From NCBI GenBank assembly GCA_027295645.1, contig JAPUKM010000187.1:1-10293 (forward strand): a stretch of DNA of 10,293 bases. The letters run 5' to 3'. A program made the position numbers and the translations under genes. The stretch comes from Chloroflexota bacterium (GTDB lineage Bacteria > Chloroflexota > Dehalococcoidia > Lucifugimonadales > JAPUKM01). The notes beneath the pieces are model-generated. The model did not search any database. It worked only from the letters and a program-made list of their open reading frames with translations, and was not told the origin of the DNA. This document shows, one piece after another, positions 7,117 to 10,293 of this stretch (its first letter is position 1; the number at the start of each line of letters is the position of its first letter).

Positions 7117-7165
7117 GTCCTAAGGCATTCTGGTGTTATACCGCCAAGCCGAAAGGAGTAGTTCG

Positions 7166-8344
7166 ATGAAAAAGTGGGCAGTATTGATAGCAACGCTGGT
7201 GGCGATGGTCATCCCGATGACGGCGCAAGGCATTGCCTTCGCCGACGACGGTGAGGAGGGACATGATGGGCCGAGCGTTAGGCCTCCAGTCCTCCTCGTT
7301 GATGCTCCCAGGTACGCGCAACCAAACGAAGAGGTTACGATTACCGTCTTCCGACTGGATAACAGAGGGCCGGTTGAGGACGCCGCTGTCTGGGCCATCA
7401 GGTCATCAAATGTCGAAGCGCTTAAGGCAGATCTCGCCTTGCTCAGGGAGGCGAGCGCTCCTCTTAGCGATGATGACTGGCAAGCCCTGGTCAGTACGCA
7501 CGGCACGATTCTTGGCACAACCAACGGGAGTGGGGAGATCGCGCATGCCTTCGACGAGTCGGGCGGCTACATGCTAGTTGCACTCAAGGATGGCCATCAC
7601 CCGGGCCGCACCGGCATCCGAATTATCCCTCCTCTCCTGGTCGTAGATGCCCCTAGATCCGCTCAGCCGGATGAAGAGGTTACGATCAGCGTCTCAAAGC
7701 GGAATGGAGGAGACTCGGTCAAGGACGCCGACGTCTGGGCCATTAACTCATCTGATGCTGAGGCCTTCAGGGCAGACCTCGCCCTGCTCAGGGAGGCAGG
7801 GACTCCCCTCAGTGACGACGACCGGCAGTCACTGGTCAGCACCCACGGTACCCTCCTTGGTGCGACCAACGGGAGTGGGCAACTGAAACATGCCTTTGAC
7901 GACCCGGGCGGCTATATGCTGGTTGCGCTCAAGGAGGACCACCGCCCTGGCCGCACCGGTATCCGAATCATACGTCCGGTCATGCTCGTCGATGCCCCCA
8001 GATACGCTGAGCCTGGCGAAGAGATCACCATCGCTGTCTCTCAGCGGGACAACAGCGACCCGGTCAAGAACGCCGAAGTCTGGGCCATCGGCTCATCAGA
8101 GGCCGAAGCGTTCAGGGCAGATGTGGCAGTGCTCAGGGAAGCGGGCACACCCATCAGCGACGACGACCGGCAGATCCTAGTCAGCACTCACGGCACACTT
8201 CTTGGCACAACCAATGGCAGTGGACAGCTGAAGTATGCCTTTGACGACCCGGGCGGCTACATGTTGGTTGCACTCAAAGAGCACCATCGCCCCGGTCGAA
8301 TCGGTATCCGTGTACTGCCAGAAAGCGAAGATTCGCAGCAGTAA
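7166..8344 (+). CDS. Secreted protein of three tandem 115-residue repeats, function unknown
   Basis: A 392-residue protein. The start at 7166 is set by GAAAGGAG seven bases upstream and by a signal peptide (MKKWAVLIATLVAMVIP, likely cut after AFA at 26). Residues 40-154, 155-269 and 270-384 are three repeats of identical length, followed by a short acidic tail. Each repeat opens with a beta-like LLVDAPRYAxPxEEVTI, then VWAI, a helix (AFRADLALLREAGTPLSDDD) and the most conserved part, LVSTHGTLLGxTNGSG, AFDxxGGYMLVALKxxHxPGR. The TNGSG and GGYMLVA elements resemble the turn and strand of Ig-like or carboxypeptidase-regulatory beta-sandwich domains; this is fold resemblance only. No cysteines, anchor or catalytic motif are visible. 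It probably acts outside the membrane, binding or sensing. The two-component system lies downstream on the same strand. Confidence 0.85.
   Translation: MKKWAVLIATLVAMVIPMTAQGIAFADDGEEGHDGPSVRPPVLLVDAPRYAQPNEEVTITVFRLDNRGPVEDAAVWAIRSSNVEALKADLALLREASAPLSDDDWQALVSTHGTILGTTNGSGEIAHAFDESGGYMLVALKDGHHPGRTGIRIIPPLLVVDAPRSAQPDEEVTISVSKRNGGDSVKDADVWAINSSDAEAFRADLALLREAGTPLSDDDRQSLVSTHGTLLGATNGSGQLKHAFDDPGGYMLVALKEDHRPGRTGIRIIRPVMLVDAPRYAEPGEEITIAVSQRDNSDPVKNAEVWAIGSSEAEAFRADVAVLREAGTPISDDDRQILVSTHGTLLGTTNGSGQLKYAFDDPGGYMLVALKEHHRPGRIGIRVLPESEDSQQ
7283..7627 (+). repeat. Tandem repeat unit 1 (345 bp)
   Basis: Encodes residues 40-154 of the secreted repeat protein. It is the most diverged unit, for example EASAPLSDDDWQALVSTHGT where the others read EAGTPxSDDDRQxLVSTHGT. 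Confidence 0.85.
7628..7972 (+). repeat. Tandem repeat unit 2 (345 bp)
   Basis: Encodes residues 155-269. It is in register with unit 1 with no insertion or deletion, and closer to unit 3, sharing SGQLK and FDDPGGYMLVALKE with it. Confidence 0.85.
7973..8317 (+). repeat. Tandem repeat unit 3 (345 bp)
   Basis: Encodes residues 270-384, followed by an eight-residue tail (PESEDSQQ). The unit has exactly the same length as the other two. Confidence 0.85.
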
Positions 8345-8377
8345 GTTTTCTCAAAAGTGGCCGCGGCGGTAGTTCCA

Positions 8378-8420
8378 GCGGATTGCCCAGACAGTTCTTT
8401 TGAACCTCTGGGCAATCCGC
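8378..8420 (+). other. Long perfect hairpin between repeat-protein gene and response regulator
   Basis: Arms GCGGATTGCCCAGA (8378-8391) and TCTGGGCAATCCGC (8407-8420) pair over 14 bases. The 15-base loop contains a second small hairpin, GTTC-TTTT-GAAC. It starts 33 bases after the repeat-gene stop. No T-run follows, so it may be an attenuator, an mRNA-processing or stability element that separates expression of the two genes, or a factor-dependent terminator. Confidence 0.7.
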
Positions 8421-8426
8421 CAAGCC

Positions 8427-8447
8427 ACTGTATTGCTGTGATACAGT
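8427..8447. promoter_or_regulatory. Palindromic operator candidate ACTGTAT-N7-ATACAGT
   Basis: A perfect 7-bp inverted repeat around a 7-base spacer, 50 bases before the response-regulator start and six bases after the hairpin. The size and symmetry suit a dimeric repressor or activator. The factor is unknown; the response regulator here would rather be expected to use direct repeats. Confidence 0.4.
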
Positions 8448-8497
8448 TGATGAGGCTCTACCACATGGGCAGATTTGCAAATCGCCGAAGGTTTCCA

Positions 8498-9181
8498 ATG
8501 TCTAAAATTCTCGTCGTTGATGATGAGCCCAATATAATTCAGTTGGCAAGGCTGTATCTTGAACGTGATGGATACGACGTTGAAGCGGCCGAGACCGGTC
8601 AGGATGCCCTATCCAAATTTGTTTCCTTTGGTCCTGACATTATCATCCTCGACCTTATGCTTCCGGACATGGACGGGTTTGAAATCTGCCGTCAGATCCG
8701 CATGAAAAGCGATGTGCCGATCCTGATGCTCACGGCCCGCATTGAAGGAACCGATAGGGTCGTCGGACTTGAACTAGGGGCGGATGACTATCTTACCAAG
8801 CCCTTTGATCCAAGGGAGCTAGTTGCCAGGATCAGGGCTATCCTTCGCCGTTATCAGTCTGGACTAAAGCCGTCAGATACAATGGAGATCGGTCACTTGC
8901 GGATCGACACAGCCCGCCATGAAGTGACAGTAGAAGGAAAAGCTGTCCATCTTAGGACCAAGGAGTTCAGTTTGCTGGTCACTTTGGCTCAGAACCTGGG
9001 GATCGTAATGACTCGCGAACAGCTCTTGGAATTGGTGTGGGGCTTCGAATACTTCGGCGAGACTCGTACCGTTGACGTACATATAAACCATCTGAGGGTC
9101 AAAATAGCCGATTCAGGGGCGGCAATTGAGACTGTCCGAGGAATAGGCTACAAGATAAATACCGCTAGGAATGTTACATGA
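8498..9181 (+). CDS. OmpR/PhoB-family response regulator
   Basis: A 227-residue two-domain transcription factor. The receiver domain (1-118) has the acidic pocket D8/D9, phosphoacceptor D52 in ILDLMLPDMDG, T79 in MLTAR and K101 in TKPFD. The winged-helix DNA-binding domain (about 131-222) has the recognition region TVDVHINHLRVKI and ends with TVRGIGYKI. Both halves are complete and close to the family norm of about 230 residues. The ATG at 8498 is chosen because GAAGG lies six bases upstream and the protein then begins at the usual MSKILVVDDE; in-frame ATGs upstream would add an atypical tail. Its stop overlaps the start of the kinase gene as ATGA, so the two are translationally coupled. Phosphorylated dimers should bind direct repeats such as the TTTACA sites upstream of the repeat-protein gene; that target is inferred. 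Confidence 0.95.
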   Translation: MSKILVVDDEPNIIQLARLYLERDGYDVEAAETGQDALSKFVSFGPDIIILDLMLPDMDGFEICRQIRMKSDVPILMLTARIEGTDRVVGLELGADDYLTKPFDPRELVARIRAILRRYQSGLKPSDTMEIGHLRIDTARHEVTVEGKAVHLRTKEFSLLVTLAQNLGIVMTREQLLELVWGFEYFGETRTVDVHINHLRVKIADSGAAIETVRGIGYKINTARNVT

Positions 9182-10293
9182 CCCTGAGGGTACGCTTGGT
9201 CATCTCCTATGCGATCGTGCTGCTTTCGAGCCTCTCGGTTGTAACCGTCTTCGCCTACTTGCTTGTCGAGGACCATCGTGACGAGCTTGCTAGGGAGCGC
9301 CTAGAACAGGACGCTCGCCAAGTATTCGCTCAGATAAGGCCGCTGTTTCAAAGTGAGTCATCGCTGAATGAAATTGCACGAGCCTTCGACGAACAAGCAA
9401 GGCTCAATGATGTTTATCTGTTTCTTGGCAATGCCACCGGCGGCGTTGTCCGGCAGGCATCTCCTCAGGACTCTCAGGAGGCAAATGAGCTAACGCCTGA
9501 GGCTTTGCCCTTTGATCTGACTGGCACGATCGAAGGGAGACTTTCCATGCGGGAAGGTGGGACCCACCTCTACTTCGCGGTCTCAATAGCAAGATTTTTT
9601 CAATCCCGAAATCCTTTAAACATTGAAACTCTAGTCGTCTCGGTGCCTCGAGACGGAGTCTTCTCCATAGTATCGGACGTGGCCCCAGCCGTATTATGGG
9701 CGGGGCTGATCGGATTGGGCGTGTCGGTGCTGAGTGCCTTCTACCTGGCCCGCTCGGTGCACAAACCGATTCAGCGGCTCTCAGAAGCCACCGAGGCGAT
9801 AGCCCGAGGCGATTATGATCACAAGATTCCAGAACTTGGCTCGAAAGAGCTTAGAGGACTGGGGGCTGGACTCAATCGGATGGCGGCGCAAGCAAAGTCA
9901 TCGAACCAAAGGCTACGATTCTTTGTTGCCGATGTATCTCACCAACTGAGGAATCCCCTCACGTCGATTCGGGGATTTGCCCAGGCGATACTCGATGGCA
10001 CAGCCAAAGACACTGAGACGGTACAAAGGGCAGCACAAACCATAGAAGAGGAGTCGATGCGAATGATGCGCCAGGTGGAACAGCTCCTTGAGTTGGCGCG
10101 CATGCAATCTGGCCAAGTTGACATGGCGCGCACACCGTTCGATGTTAATGAACTCTTGGAGCATTGTCATGAGATATTCGCGATTCACGAAAAAGAAAAC
10201 CGGATACAAGTCAGGATTGAAATCGATCCGTTGCCTCCGGTAATTGGTGATATTGATCGCATGGAGCAAGTTTTCGTCAATTTAATCGACAAT
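9178..10293 (+). CDS. Membrane sensor histidine kinase, 3' end off window
   Basis: Translated directly: 372 residues are present and the frame is open at the right edge. A transmembrane helix at about 7-30 and another at about 168-190 enclose an extracytoplasmic sensor domain of roughly 135 residues with no motif I recognise. A HAMP linker (about 191-243) has the expected PIQRLSEATEAIARGDY. The dimerisation and phosphoacceptor domain follows, with FVADVSHQLRNPLTS, where H255 is the phosphorylated residue. The ATP-binding domain begins near 345 and is cut just after EQVFVNLIDN, the start of the N-box, so the G-boxes are not visible. The residue after H255 is Gln where Glu is commonest; this also occurs in some known kinases. 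It is the partner of the regulator it overlaps by four bases. The signal is unknown; the upstream secreted repeat protein is a candidate input or output. Confidence 0.92.
   Translation, partial: MTLRVRLVISYAIVLLSSLSVVTVFAYLLVEDHRDELARERLEQDARQVFAQIRPLFQSESSLNEIARAFDEQARLNDVYLFLGNATGGVVRQASPQDSQEANELTPEALPFDLTGTIEGRLSMREGGTHLYFAVSIARFFQSRNPLNIETLVVSVPRDGVFSIVSDVAPAVLWAGLIGLGVSVLSAFYLARSVHKPIQRLSEATEAIARGDYDHKIPELGSKELRGLGAGLNRMAAQAKSSNQRLRFFVADVSHQLRNPLTSIRGFAQAILDGTAKDTETVQRAAQTIEEESMRMMRQVEQLLELARMQSGQVDMARTPFDVNELLEHCHEIFAIHEKENRIQVRIEIDPLPPVIGDIDRMEQVFVNLIDN

Noticed and set aside
5560..7130. Missing 5' half of comM lying to the right of an insertion containing dinB
   Set aside because: I found no Walker A, Walker B or Lon-like sequence on the minus strand up to 7130.
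7283..8317. CRISPR-like or IS-derived repeat array
   Set aside because: Units are 345 bp, contiguous, in frame and protein-coding, with no spacers or transposase.
8428..8446. LexA/SOS box (CTGT...ACAG)
   Set aside because: The spacer between CTGT and ACAG is 11 bases, not the 8 of the E. coli-type box, and the gene behind it is not an SOS gene.

Overview
The window comes from a bacterium of moderate to fairly high GC. Proteins with lipobox signals, Pro/Thr-rich linkers, cupredoxin domains and substrate-binding folds are familiar from Chloroflexota, so that phylum is a reasonable guess, but nothing here proves it. No rRNA, tRNA, CRISPR array or complete insertion sequence was found.

Left part (1-5553, GC-rich). 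A membrane-bound ClpP-class protease of the NfeD long-form family runs leftward off the window edge. A CaCA-family cation exchanger is divergent from it. Next comes an unusual lipoprotein with a cupredoxin, a substrate-binding domain and a second cupredoxin, whose substrate-binding domain carries 19 consecutive glycines. An alpha/beta-hydrolase carboxylesterase converges on it. A 5'-truncated comM (Mg-chelatase-like AAA+) lies six bases upstream of the esterase on the same strand. The comM homology stops abruptly near 5535, which looks like a rearrangement breakpoint.

Middle part (about 5540-7165). dinB (DNA polymerase IV) appears complete. It sits between two diverged copies of a roughly 41-bp sequence that differ mainly at third codon positions, as if two related genes left their 3' ends on either side. 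A -10-like element ten bases before the dinB start suggests a nearly leaderless transcript. A 10-bp hairpin follows dinB.

Right part (7166-10293, visibly lower GC). A secreted protein made of three exact-length 115-residue repeats is followed by an OmpR/PhoB-type response regulator and a membrane histidine kinase that overlap by ATGA. The kinase runs off the right edge. Upstream of the repeat protein are TTTACA half-sites with an 11-bp period, the layout used by PhoP/PhoB-type regulators. Between the repeat gene and the regulator lie a 14-bp perfect hairpin and a 7-7-7 palindrome. The simplest reading is a signalling module in which the two-component system controls the repeat-protein gene and possibly itself. 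This is inference.
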